This document shows positions 37,301 through 48,700 of a stretch of DNA of 64,000 bases, piece after piece. The notes under the pieces are model-generated. The model saw only the letters and a program-made list of their open reading frames with translations, did not search any database and had not been told where the DNA came from. The stretch comes from Trichoplax adhaerens (Eukaryota; Placozoa; Uniplacotomia; Trichoplacea; Trichoplacidae). The position numbers were made by a program, and so were the translations under genes. Position 1 is the stretch's first letter. Each line of letters opens with the position of its first letter. The stretch covers positions 310,001-374,000 of the forward strand of contig NW_002060978.1 of the NCBI RefSeq assembly GCF_000150275.1, read 5' to 3'.

Positions 37301-38485
37301 ATGGATCGGTATGCTAATGTATCCAAGGATATATGCCATGTAGAATGTCTTCTGCATAAATTAATGGGAAACATTTCTGATGGTGAAGAAATCTTCCGTC
37401 GAGGTCAATTGGCTATTGCTGGCATATACATTTTCATAGGCATCTTGGGACTGATTTTAAATACTGTTACTATTGTGATTTACGCTATAAAATTTCGGAC
37501 GAAAATTACGACTTTTCATACTTTAATAATGAATCTTGCATTATCAGATACTCTATGCACTATAGCTATTATTTTGCTTGGAGCTAAGACTATTCTCATT
37601 GACATGAGTTCGCGTTCTCAGCCTATTGATACTTTGAAGGCAGCACTGTCTGCAAATAACGCGATTTGCAAGTTCAGTTACGTTATTTTCTATATGACTA
37701 ACTCCGTATCTACGCTAACTATAACTGGAATGGCCGTTGTACGATATATGTCTTTACTTGCAAGAAATATTACTGAATATCAGACATACAACGCAAAGCC
37801 AAGGAGAAGAATTTTCGTTCTGATTATAATATGGGCCTTAGCCATTAGCAGTGCAATTCCAGTTTTCAGAATTGTCGAACTAACTCCTGGAGTTAAAGTT
37901 CGCTGCTTTTTCGCAAATTATCATGATGAAGGCTGCTTTTATAATTTGGGCTACATTATTTCGATTACAATACTTTTATGCATTATTCCTATGGTAACGC
38001 TACTGTACTGCTATATTTATTTAGCTAAATTTTTATTCCGACAGCAAACAGAAAGGAGGGAATCTTTCAGTGAAGCGAATCTAAACTCGACTGCTTTTCG
38101 TACTCGTAGTATTAAGGAAAGACGAGCAGCAATATTAGTAATCAGTGTTACAATTATATTTATTTCGACTTCGATTCCTTTTATAGTTTATCAGTGGATC
38201 ATTTCTGTTAGTCAATGTAATGCCGATGAAATATTAATTTTCTGGATGTATAAGAGTTCATCGAACTGGATATTTTATGAAATTGCTCATTTGTTATTTA
38301 TATTGCCTCCTATATTGAATCCTATATGCTATACATGCTTTAATAGTAATTTTCACAACGCTTGCCGATCAGTACTAAAGAATAGAAGGCTTACCAGAGA
38401 ATCTCAGTCATCGACTAAATCAAGCTTATTGAACATTTTAGACCGCCTTATTTTCTATGCGGAGAAATTAAAAAGAGCAAAATAA
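37301..38485 (+). CDS. class A GPCR, CNADE-family member 4, gene 5
   Basis: Intact 394-residue single-exon 7TM receptor with an excellent start context (GCTGCCATGG). N-glycosylation sites at Asn6 and Asn24; Cys12 and Cys16 (C-x3-C). Asn54 (1.50), LALSD with Asp83 (2.50), GAKT with Lys96 (2.63), Cys123 (3.25), VRY 147-149 in place of D/ERY, Trp178, ELTPGVKVRC ending at Cys202, extra loop-2 Cys212, Pro230, Tyr238, TSIP with Pro293 (Ser at 6.48), CNADE 306-310, EIAH with Glu327 and His330, NPICY 340-344. The acid-to-Val change at 3.49 leaves Arg3.50; in other class A receptors, loss of this acidic residue often raises basal activity. ICL3 carries RRESF, shared in style with gene 2 (RRASF). The tail repeats SQSSTKSSLL almost as in gene 2 and ends basic. 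Genes 2 and 5 may be closest relatives, or these are conserved regulatory sites. Ligand unknown. Confidence 0.94.
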   Translation: MDRYANVSKDICHVECLLHKLMGNISDGEEIFRRGQLAIAGIYIFIGILGLILNTVTIVIYAIKFRTKITTFHTLIMNLALSDTLCTIAIILLGAKTILIDMSSRSQPIDTLKAALSANNAICKFSYVIFYMTNSVSTLTITGMAVVRYMSLLARNITEYQTYNAKPRRRIFVLIIIWALAISSAIPVFRIVELTPGVKVRCFFANYHDEGCFYNLGYIISITILLCIIPMVTLLYCYIYLAKFLFRQQTERRESFSEANLNSTAFRTRSIKERRAAILVISVTIIFISTSIPFIVYQWIISVSQCNADEILIFWMYKSSSNWIFYEIAHLLFILPPILNPICYTCFNSNFHNACRSVLKNRRLTRESQSSTKSSLLNILDRLIFYAEKLKRAK

Positions 38486-38559
38486 CCTAAATAGAAATTA
38501 ATATGGTTTATAAAAGCATTACTGTAATTTCCGCTAATCGTGAATTTATTAAGCTAATT

Positions 38560-39000
38560 ACCATAATTAATAAATTTTTAATTTTCCTTATAAAAAAGCT
38601 GTAGTCGTAGTTATGTTGTTATTAGTTCTTGTAAAAGCTATTCAAGCTATTTAGAATTAAAGTGAATGAAATATTCAGGGTGATATTTTACAAGATTAAG
38701 ATATTGAACGAATATTACCCGAAAGTTATAATTTTTAAAGCGCTGTGATTTGGGCATTAATGATTACTTTTGAATAATATAATAAATATAATTATTCAAT
38801 TTATTTACCAATGCATTCATAATTGATTTCATGTCCATAACTAATAGATAATGAGAGGCATAAAACAAGGTTGCTTGGGTTACTAATATTGTTTGGTTTA
38901 TTACAAATTATGTTATGAACATATGCATTATTTTTTGTACCTTATATATATATTTTTATACATTGAAGTATAGGGGTGAAATAAATAAAAATTTGTGCAA
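38560..39000 (+). repeat. 3' flank duplicated between genes 4 and 5 (copy 2)
   Basis: Partner of 30910-31330. The homologous block starts about 75 bp after the stop of gene 5 but about 1 kb after the stop of gene 4. One side has therefore gained or lost about 0.9 kb since duplication. Confidence 0.65.
38569..38574 (+). terminator. probable poly(A) signal of gene 5
   Basis: AATAAA 84 nt downstream of the gene 5 stop, followed by a T-rich stretch. Plausible by position only. Confidence 0.4.
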
Positions 39001-42000
39001 CTTTTTGATTTAAAATGATGAATTAATACTTTTCAATTGAAATAGTAATAATTTCTCATTTGTTATAAACAAGAATATAAATAAAATTTGTTATTACTTC
39101 ATGCGTATTTAAAAAAGATACCAATCGTGATAGATTTATAATGATACTTTCACTAAGAACGAAAAAAGGCTTGTAATAATTTATAGCTAAGTTGCTTGTA
39201 GCCAAAAAATTACTTGGAAAAATGTCATGGACAACCGCTTCCGATTTCTACTTCTTGGATTCGATTGTAATGTATAAAGATTTATTGCATCGCCTTCACC
39301 TGTTAATATACTGCCTGTTGAAAAATTTAGACCTTCTATTAATCTGCCTAAAGAATTAATTTAGCAATATCTGATTGCACGACTTAAATTTGAGAGTCTG
39401 CCTCTCATTAGATTTCGCATAGCAGAAATTGTATTCTCCAATATTTAAAAGATTGAAATGCATAGAATTAATAACGTAGCGTATTGTAACTTATGACGCA
39501 ATATTAAGAAACATTTCATGAGTCTAAAGAAAAATTTGCGAATTAAAAAGATGCCTAATCAGGCATAGTGGAGTATGTTATATCTCATATGTATTTTGCT
39601 GGAAAAGCATGATTACTTGTATGAGTAGAAACAAGGCTTTAGATTCTCTCATATTATGCTTTCATTTATGCTAATACAATATTGTACTTCGTCATTATTT
39701 GCCATATGGCTTAGATTAATCCTGATGAGGAAGCAAAATTGAGTTGAAAGCAAATGTGAAATATTTGAAAGAAATTTTATAATTTGATTGACTTGTTTCT
39801 TGATATGAAAGGTTTATTGAATAATGGCGGATTAAATACTTTTTATACGCCTGTTTTAAGAGCCCAGGTAATATTATCTAGAAGTAAAAAGCTAAGCATC
39901 ATGCAGAATATTCATTGAAGGAACGATATTCTTTATTGCTATCTATTCTTAATACATTAGGAAAGTAGACGAGTGTAAAACTATGATGACTGATTTAAAC
40001 AATTCCTCTATTATTCTTACATGCAGAATACGTAGACATACCTACTGCTTTGAAAACGCTAACAATGACAAGGTCAATACTGTTTAATGCAAAATAGATT
40101 TTGCAATTCAATTATCAGTGTATGATTTTACATTATTAATTTGATTAAAGAATTGCATGGATAAATCATAGCTTTCAATTACACGCCTTGTAATCGTCTA
40201 TGTGTTATAGTAAAGACCTGTAAATAAAGTACAATAGTCATTTTACTCTTATTTTAACCAAAAACAATTTTTTTCGCTAGATTTTTTACTTTGGACAAGT
40301 TAATAATTTTCGTTTCTACCTGAAACTAAAATTTATTAAGCTTCAATTACCATATATATGTGATTGTAGTCTTGCTATGTTGTGTTTATTTTATCGTAAA
40401 TCACAGATTATTTCTCAACCAGCAAAACTTAATCACAGAATTTTTAAGCTTTATTATTTTGATATTATTGCAATAACTAAAGATTTCGATGAACAGGTCT
40501 CTTAAATTATGGCATATAAGTTTAACTACTACTCGGTAGCTTAATATGTTGATAATAATAGCACGTATATTCAATTCATTCTTATTGACTAATTTTACAT
40601 CCAAAAAAAGCTGTAATAATTATTTATCATTTAAATACCATAAAGATTAGTTTATATAACCTTTAGATTTACTTTATGATGGAGTATGCTTAGTTGAGCC
40701 TGGCTTTAAACTTATCTATATTTGTGTTAGCAGTACTCTTCATAACCCATAAAATTCCCGTTATTTATTACTCCTGATCAAATATATAAAAGCGATACGC
40801 TTTCTTGAGACTGTTTATGTTCTATAAATGTTGAAGGAGGTTTAAGACTAACTAGCCGTAAGCATAATTTAACTAAGCCTTAGTAAAAGGTAGCAGCAAG
40901 ACCGTTATGATCTCTACCGTAAGAAAATCAAGAATGCTCGCAGGTGTAAGCAAACTTCCTTAATTATGGGCACCAAAAGCTTATAACTTTTGAATAGCAA
41001 TCCTTCAAAGATATTACGGAAATTGAGTGTAAGAAGAAGCAAAACTGCACTTAGTTCAATAGTGCAAAAATTTGAAACAGAATACTTTTCCTCTGCTAAA
41101 TAGAGGTGGGTAGATAAAAAGACGACTTTTAGGCATGTTTCATGGAGGCATTTATTGTATCCTTTTCTACACCCTCTCTTAGATACATTTAATAATAATA
41201 CAATTCTAGTATATACTACTGTGGATGGCTTTTTCACAAAGACTTTATACGACTGTAAATCTCTTCATCGCTAAAATTATTCTTGAATATCAACTTCGTG
41301 ACCAAAATTGCTATGTAATGTTGATTTGAAACTCGATGTGACTCAGTATTATCATATAGTAATGTAGGTAATTGTGGCAATCTACCATATGTTTACATAA
41401 GTTTTCAGCTTTCAATTGCACAATTTGTTAAGTAATGATCACCAGGTCATCAAATGCCAATTATATTTATATAGCTTCTTTACTGTATTTTGATCTATAA
41501 AGCTGGAAAGCTTTGAAGTAACAGGACATTTTGAGTAACCAAAGAGTGTTCCTTTACCTTATTAAAGATCCTGTGTAATCTTCCTGCAGACACGAATTTT
41601 TTGAAAGAGTTGTATGTATACCTAGTAAAGATCTTGTGGACAGGTTTATTGCTAAATAATTTATGGTAAGATTGGGAAAAATAAATTAATTGTAATTTAT
41701 TATCAGCGGAGGCGGCAATTGTTTTCATTATAGCTAATTTTGATTTGAACTTTCGCTTGGGTGTTGCAATCGTAGATAGCAGTAAAGATAATTCGTAAGC
41801 TAAATTTTATTCGATAAAAAGCATTTTTTTACTATAACATTTCCTTGATAAATATTATAAGTCTTCCGCATTTAAAAAATCTATCTTAATTTTCGCGAAA
41901 TATTAATATCGGGTTCGTCATATATACCTTTCATAGAGAGCCCTTTAATGCGGTAGATTTCTCTTACATTAAACAATAAGAGAGATGATGATTATAAATT

Positions 42001-43283
42001 TTGCCACACTCGGTTTGCTGTAATCATGTAAATTGCTTGCCGATGAACGTCATTTAAGTCTCTAAAAGTAATATCAATTCTTAGTATAGTTATGCAAATT
42101 GCTAATATCTTATTGAAATTGCTTTGTTTACAAGAAATATATTAATTGAGGAAGATTAGGATTTGGAAACAAATGTTTATCGATTAGCGGTCATTTACCT
42201 TATAATGATTTTAAAGTTATCAGTTCGGTTTCACTACTGCTTGATCAGTATTTGTGTAATGCTTATCTCTAATCAGATATTGCAGTTTGTATGGGGTAAT
42301 CGTTAATTACTAGAGTAAAAGTTGGTCATCTTTAACCCAAATTTAAAAATACATCTTCGTAGGCCCACGCTATTTTAAGATTTGAGGCTTAAATAGACCA
42401 TAAACTCATAATATTAATTTCTATAAATAAAAATTTAGTTTTATAGTTAAAAAGCTGCCCGAATAGATATTGTCATAAATTTTCAAAATTAAATAAACGT
42501 TCAAATACTTTAAAGATTCATAATATTAAAGTTACTGTTGATTCTGATTAACGAACTGAAAAATATGAAATTCTAGAAATGTTCTTGCGTCTTTTCAGTA
42601 TTCGATGGGATGATGTCTAGTAATTATAACATGCTAAACATATTTAGATAATATTTAACAATCACTGCAAGGTAGTTCATAAGCGGTATCGATATTTTCG
42701 TATATGGGATTAGAACTAGTATATTCTTTAAATGTGTAACCAAGAATGGTGCAAAAAATAGATCGATAATTTTAATACCAATCTGTATTTCTATCTTTTT
42801 CGTGATGGAAATACTCAATTTGGAAATTAATTTAATTTCATCACGGAAATATTTCTAGGATTATAGAGGAAAACTTTGTATAAATAGATAATTCGATTTG
42901 TATTACAATACTGTTAAAGGTATCTTGATACTAGGTAGTGAATCACTATAACATAACCCTTTTTTACTACTTAATTTGCTATGAAAGAAATTTTACGACG
43001 CCGTTGAACTTTACCGTTTATATAATGCTATGCTACGTTTTGAGGTGTCATTCTCGTGATCGCAAAAAAAACTAATATTCAACCTGACGTCGCAGCGAAT
43101 TAATAAACTGCCATATGTTTCAAAGTAAACAATGAAATTTAACGCAATCAAATATTTGCGAGCTAAAATTTTTTGTTGCTTTTTGAACTTTTAATAAAAT
43201 TGCTAAGAAACAAGGTCTATTTATCTACTTGTTTCCTTATGTATATCCTGCTATTTGAAACTATACCGCATACCACACATACG

Positions 43284-43689
43284 TTATATTGGAATGCAAC
43301 CGATCACTAAATTTCAAATTTAGTAGGAAATTAGAACTTTATTAGATCTTTGTACAAAGATAATTTATAGACAGCTCTACTCTACTTGAATATAACTACA
43401 AGAAAGATTTTCTAGACTGAAGAACTGAATCTGAAGTTGCTTACTTAAATAATCTATAGCAATAGTACCTACAGTCTGCATAACATTATTCTAACATATT
43501 TTAAAAATTATCTGATTATTGTTAGTGACAAAATTTTATAGCAGATCATCTATAATCGAACATCATAACTGCTACAATAATTTCGTCGACATTATTTTTA
43601 CCAGACAAAAACATGATAAACTAAGCATATCCTAACGTATTATATTAACATTGCAAATAGTCTACCAACCAATGCTAAGTTACGTTACA
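43284..43689 (-). mobile_element. degraded LTR, family B, copy B3 (reverse)
   Basis: Matches copy B2 from CCGATCAC (about 43300) to the terminal ACGTTACA (43689, reverse complement of TGTAACGT). It includes the CAGCTCTACTCTA stretch and the CATATCCTAA region. About 140 bp are missing from the middle, including the AACACCTTACTGTATATG segment, and the left edge is blurred. No target duplication was found. This is the oldest-looking family B copy. Confidence 0.65.
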
Positions 43690-44568
43690 TGTATAGCGAA
43701 TATATTGCTTCCAAAGCTGGAGCACCAGTAATACATTTTGTACCTAAAGCAACGGTTACGATGGTTAATGTTATGTTCAATTAATTTCCATATTAGGGAT
43801 TATTACTGGTTATGCTCACCATTTTAGGGGTAACTACTGTCGAGAGATTATGTTTTAAAACATATTTACTGTTGTCGTGGCTTTATTAACTTACCTAACA
43901 ATTATAGAGTATCGATGTATCAAATATACTATTATAAAAAGGAGATATAATAGAAAAAAGAGGAATTTTCGGCTTATGCTAAGTTTGAAGGAGTCTTTAA
44001 GTTGCTCGTAAGCAATTTGTTATTTATTGTTACTCGTTGCTGACGTAAAAGTAAAGGAGATTTCTTTTAAGTTTAACTTGCAGTTGTGACAGTTAATATC
44101 TAGTCAAATCACAAAACTTCCAGCTATAGCCAGATATTATAGCCAGGAAATTAAAATTTTATACCTTAACGGGCTATTATATAGTATATAATAGCCTAGT
44201 ATAATTTGTCTATGATTATATTGATGATTAGCTAGTCGCAATACTAGTATACCGTTCACCAGCTGTCATAGCTATATTAAGGTGGAAGAAATTGTTAATA
44301 TTCGCTTTACAAAGCGATTTGGTATTTCTAAAATGATTGACTACAAAAAGATTAACTTAAGCATCTTTAAAGTTAATAAAAAGAGTTTATAGTAATTTAG
44401 ATAGATATATTTAATGGATAAGCTCATACTAGTTAGTTTTTGGCTTGTAAAAAGACTTCAGTATTTCTTTTTAATCGTAGCAATAAGTAAGAAATTTTTT
44501 CTTAGTATGATTCAACTTGACTTTAAATTACTGTAATATTTAGATAATATCATTAAAAGCTGGCTAGG

Positions 44569-45738
44569 ATGGTATCTAATAATGGTAGCAATCTTTCGCA
44601 TAGCGATTGCATGTTATCAGAAGTATTATCCGCTAATCCCAAGTTGGATTTAAAGATTGCTACTGCTGGACAGAAACCTATTGCTGCAATTTTTATCTTG
44701 ATTGGACTTCTTGGAATAGCCTTTAATATATCAGTAATCATAACTTTAAGGAAGAAGCCGTTATCTGATCGAGTTCGAGAAAATCTCTCCAATTTATCCT
44801 CCTTTAACACTTTGCTAACTAATCTAGCTGTAGCAGATCTATTAGCAGCCATTGCTGTTACGCTAATTGGCGTAAAGACTATTTATATTATAGTCGCAGC
44901 TGAGGATTCATATAACGAAAACAAGAAAGCTCCATCTAATATTAAAGATCTAATCACTGGTTCTAATGGAATCTGTAAGATAAGCTACCTCTTCTTTTTT
45001 CTAACAAACTTCGTGTCCATCCTAACGGCAACTAGCATGGCAGTTGGAAGTTATCGTGGCATCGTCATAGGCAGTATGCGTCGTGCTGGAAGTACCAGAT
45101 TAAGCCGTAAAAAAATGGCTTTACTTTTGACAGTAATATGGTGTACGGCTATAGCCAGTTCCATACCTACATATTATATAGTCGAAGTGACACCGGCAGT
45201 ATATAATCGCTGTTTCTTTACACATCATTTGCCTAATGGATTTTCTACTTTTAATCTTGCGTTTACTATATTTATAACGGCTATCTTTTACTTCACACCG
45301 GCTTTCGTTATGATGTTCTGTTACATTCGCATTGATAGAGAGTTAAAGAAACATTCACAACTTAAATTACAAACACTAGCTACAACCAGTTCTACAAGGT
45401 TTAGCAACGGTGCCGAGCAGCAGAAATATCAAAATTCCAATAAAAAGGCCCAGAAGCCAGTTGTTGTGTTATCTATTATCGTAGCAGCAATTTTCTTAAT
45501 TACAATGTTGCCGTTTATGGTTTATTTGTGGGTTATAGCTATTAGTAAATGTAATGCGGATGAAATTTTACAAATAGTTTTGGTAGATCGATCCCATTTG
45601 TGGATTTTATTCGAGGTTGCTCATATTCTTTATGTTATGCCACCGCTGGTTAACCCGATATGCTATTCCTTTTGCATTCCAAGTTTTCAACGAAAATTTA
45701 AGGAAATGTGTGGAGAATTTAACGAGGAAGATTCTTGA
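44569..45738 (+). CDS. class A GPCR, CNADE-family member 5 (DRY lost), gene 6
   Basis: Intact 389-residue single-exon 7TM receptor. Asn-rich N-terminus with sites at Asn5 and Asn8 and a single Cys14. AGQ precedes TM1. Asn53 (1.50). ICL1 is about nine residues longer than in the paralogues (Ser/Asn/Arg-rich). LAVAD with Asp90 (2.50), GVKT with Lys103 (2.63), Cys136 (3.25). At the DRY position it reads GSY (160-162), so both the acid and the G-protein-contacting Arg3.50 are gone. Trp191, EVTPAVYNRC ending at Cys215, no second loop-2 Cys, Pro244, Tyr252, TMLP with Pro315, CNADE 328-332, EVAH with Glu349 and His352, NPICY 362-366. The tail is short and acidic (ends EEDS), unlike the basic tails of its paralogues. 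Extracellular and pocket motifs are preserved while the G-protein interface is not, so it may be a non-canonical, arrestin-biased or decoy receptor. It is not obviously a pseudogene. Confidence 0.93.
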   Translation: MVSNNGSNLSHSDCMLSEVLSANPKLDLKIATAGQKPIAAIFILIGLLGIAFNISVIITLRKKPLSDRVRENLSNLSSFNTLLTNLAVADLLAAIAVTLIGVKTIYIIVAAEDSYNENKKAPSNIKDLITGSNGICKISYLFFFLTNFVSILTATSMAVGSYRGIVIGSMRRAGSTRLSRKKMALLLTVIWCTAIASSIPTYYIVEVTPAVYNRCFFTHHLPNGFSTFNLAFTIFITAIFYFTPAFVMMFCYIRIDRELKKHSQLKLQTLATTSSTRFSNGAEQQKYQNSNKKAQKPVVVLSIIVAAIFLITMLPFMVYLWVIAISKCNADEILQIVLVDRSHLWILFEVAHILYVMPPLVNPICYSFCIPSFQRKFKEMCGEFNEEDS

Positions 45739-48700
45739 AAGGTTAGAATAACTAACATGTGTATAAGCAATGAACAGTCAAGATGTTTCACATTCATGCA
45801 TGTAACGGTCACACTACAATCTGCATATGCTAATATTAAAAAAATTAAGCCCTTTTGGTCTAATCCGTTATTATACACTAAAATGAAAGCTTTTCTCAAA
45901 TTTCGAATATGCAATGGTCTATAGGAATAGCTAAAGATCATATCAATTTTTACATTTGCAATACTCTTAGTTTTTTATACTGCTACAGTCCGCAGGAATG
46001 GTTATTGGAGTAACATTACTCTTGTTGATATAAAAGAATAAGGTGCTGGTAGATTGTACCGATTTAAATTCTCTTAAAAGGTGTTACAGTATTACCGTAC
46101 AGTTAGGATAGTTTAATAGTACAGTATTAGCTAATACGTATTTGTAGTGCTAGGTAAGATAAGTAATTCCTTAACGTGGATGTTATTTGTGGTAGTTTTT
46201 TACATATTTTATATTGATTGCTATTATGTGTAGGCAGTAGTAAGATGATTCAAGTTCTAGCTAATGATAATTGATCTATACAACATACATGCTAAGATAA
46301 AAATTATGCAGAAATAAGAGATTAAAAACATCTACTGATAGAAAATCTATGTAAGGATGTCGCGGTACGAACTACCGTGAAGAAATAGCTATCTAAATTT
46401 GGTTAATATAATATAGTGATAATATATTACATCTAGTTACTTACAATAGGAATTACTCTAATTATAAGTGTGTTACAGTAAATTTTAATGCTGTGTTGTA
46501 ATGTGTACTGAAATGATTCTGTGAATGGACATATTGTAGTCCGACTATGAAAAACTAGTTAGTAGATGTTCTCACCTAAGTATTTTTATAAGATGACTTG
46601 TGAATGTTAGCTGCTGTAGAAGGGTACATAAGCCCATCAGATAGTTGAATAAAGCAGTTCTCAATTGTCTAGTTGAGTTTAACGTAGAATATAAGGCTTC
46701 TAAATTCTTGTGAGGTAGTTAAGGGATACTGAATCCCGGAGACTATAGTAAATTAGAGATTTATTTTACGTTATCCTTGTCACGAAGCTGGTTTGTGACA
46801 AAGGAACATCTCAGTTCGATGTAACGCTCCTAGTAAGGTAAAATAATAATACTGTTGTTGTTTATAAATTAGAGGGTTCCTATATAAACGGTAACATTAG
46901 AGTTGTGTTGTACGGTGAAAAGTTGTAGATAATTCTATGATATTAACAGTTCTATCTTTACGATACTTTGCTGTGTATGCTTGACGTTTTGCAGATGAGC
47001 AATCAATTCATTAGTTAATTATAGACTTTTGCCGTATGTTTCCTTGTCGCAGGGTTTAAATTGTGAGAAAAGGTAATCGAAGATTCACTGTATTCGGGAG
47101 CAAGTACTAGAATGAAAAGAATATCAATGCTATAAAATATCGAACGGAAAAGAAGATCTGGCATTACGGGTAGTATATTTTACTATATTTTTACTATAGA
47201 GATTGACTGAATAACGATTTCTAGTATTAGTCTACATACAGTACTGTAGTTTCGCACATTACAAAAGTCGCAAATGGTTTGCAGAAATTAATAGTTTCAA
47301 GATCGATAGGGAAAGGAAAAATAGATTTGCATTTATTTGCTTTTTTGCATTGCATTCTAAGATGATGATGACGGAATCTTTTATTAACATGGCAGAACAC
47401 TTATAACGTCATCAAAATCTAGTATAGCTGAGGAGTAAATAGTTATTAAGAATAGCTTTATTGCTATTACTATCTAATAATATTTCATTTAGTGTCTATT
47501 TTAAGCAACTAAAACCTTGATTAAAGATAATCACGTAAGTTGATTCACATTTTCATTTCCAGATACTAAAATTATGATGGTCTTCAGGTAAACCTAAAAA
47601 CCATCTCTTTAAGCTATTATTACTGAGCAATGTTATTATTATTGGTTTGATGAATTATTACTGTCATGCTGAATAAATTGTTCTTAAAAAATTTTCATAG
47701 CATTTAGAACTGTTGTTCTGTATAAATGTAAGCTCCGCATTTGTTTTCAACTAGCATATTGACTCCTTATTCTCAATACTATACTTAATATAATAAATCC
47801 AGACTTCAGTATTTTGCAAGGTATAATAAGCTTTGTTCTTAAATTTTTTCCCGTATTGGATGAAAGGCTTCGTTTGTAGAAATTTATTATCGGATTATGG
47901 TAGCTAAAAAATATTATTTAAAGTTCAATACCTCTCTATCTTATTTTCGAAATTTCATTACTGTGAGTAAATCTGTTAATATACGAAGGTGTGATTGTCT
48001 CGTAAACACTGTCTACTTGTGTTATTAAAGACACATATTGCTTAAAATTGACTCATTTTATTGATAGTAAACACAAAGTCATTGTCATATAGCGTTATAA
48101 ATATTATAAGTTCCTTAGAGATGGCAATAGGTTAGATTTTAGTATGAAATACAATTTTACAGTAAAGCTTTCACACGCGCTGCCGCATTATAATTCAACG
48201 AACAAGAATATATTGTTATCTGGAACGCACTATTAAGGAACACCATTTTAAACTGGCTCTACATATATCGGTAAACTACTCTATTTTGTTGAAAGTAAAA
48301 TAGACACTTACCTATGTATATCTATTATCGAAATTAATAACAATAAATTAGCAATAGAAATTGTGGATTAAGCAAATATCAGTGAGAGTGAAGCTAACCA
48401 GAACATTATGCTCTGCTGTTAGCTTATTTACAAAATTTTTCAAACTTGTACATATTGTATTAATTGTAATGATAAAATTTTCTTACTTTTTCATCAATCA
48501 AGGTGATACTACTTTACAGGTTGGCAGAAATTGAAGGAACCTATTATAAATCGTACTATTAATAGCGCCTACAGTTAAGTGTAACAAATGCATTATTCCT
48601 ATGCATTAAAATGATGTTTCTACGTGGTAAAGAATTGCTTTGGCAACATCTGGCTAACCTGTGCGTGGGCGCTTTTAACAATTAACTTAATAAGCGCGTA

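Larger units (their letters stand above)
38486..44568. other. intergenic region between genes 5 and 6
   Basis: Begins with a 3' flank homologous to that of gene 4 (about 38560-39000) and contains a degraded family B LTR on the minus strand (43284-43689). Short open frames at 40401-40604, 40914-41237 (opens with GTG), 41495-41728 and 42624-42818 have no recognisable motif and are treated as chance. Confidence 0.5.

Noticed and set aside
40914-41237. 107-codon minus-strand frame
   Set aside because: Opens with GTG and shows no protein-family feature.
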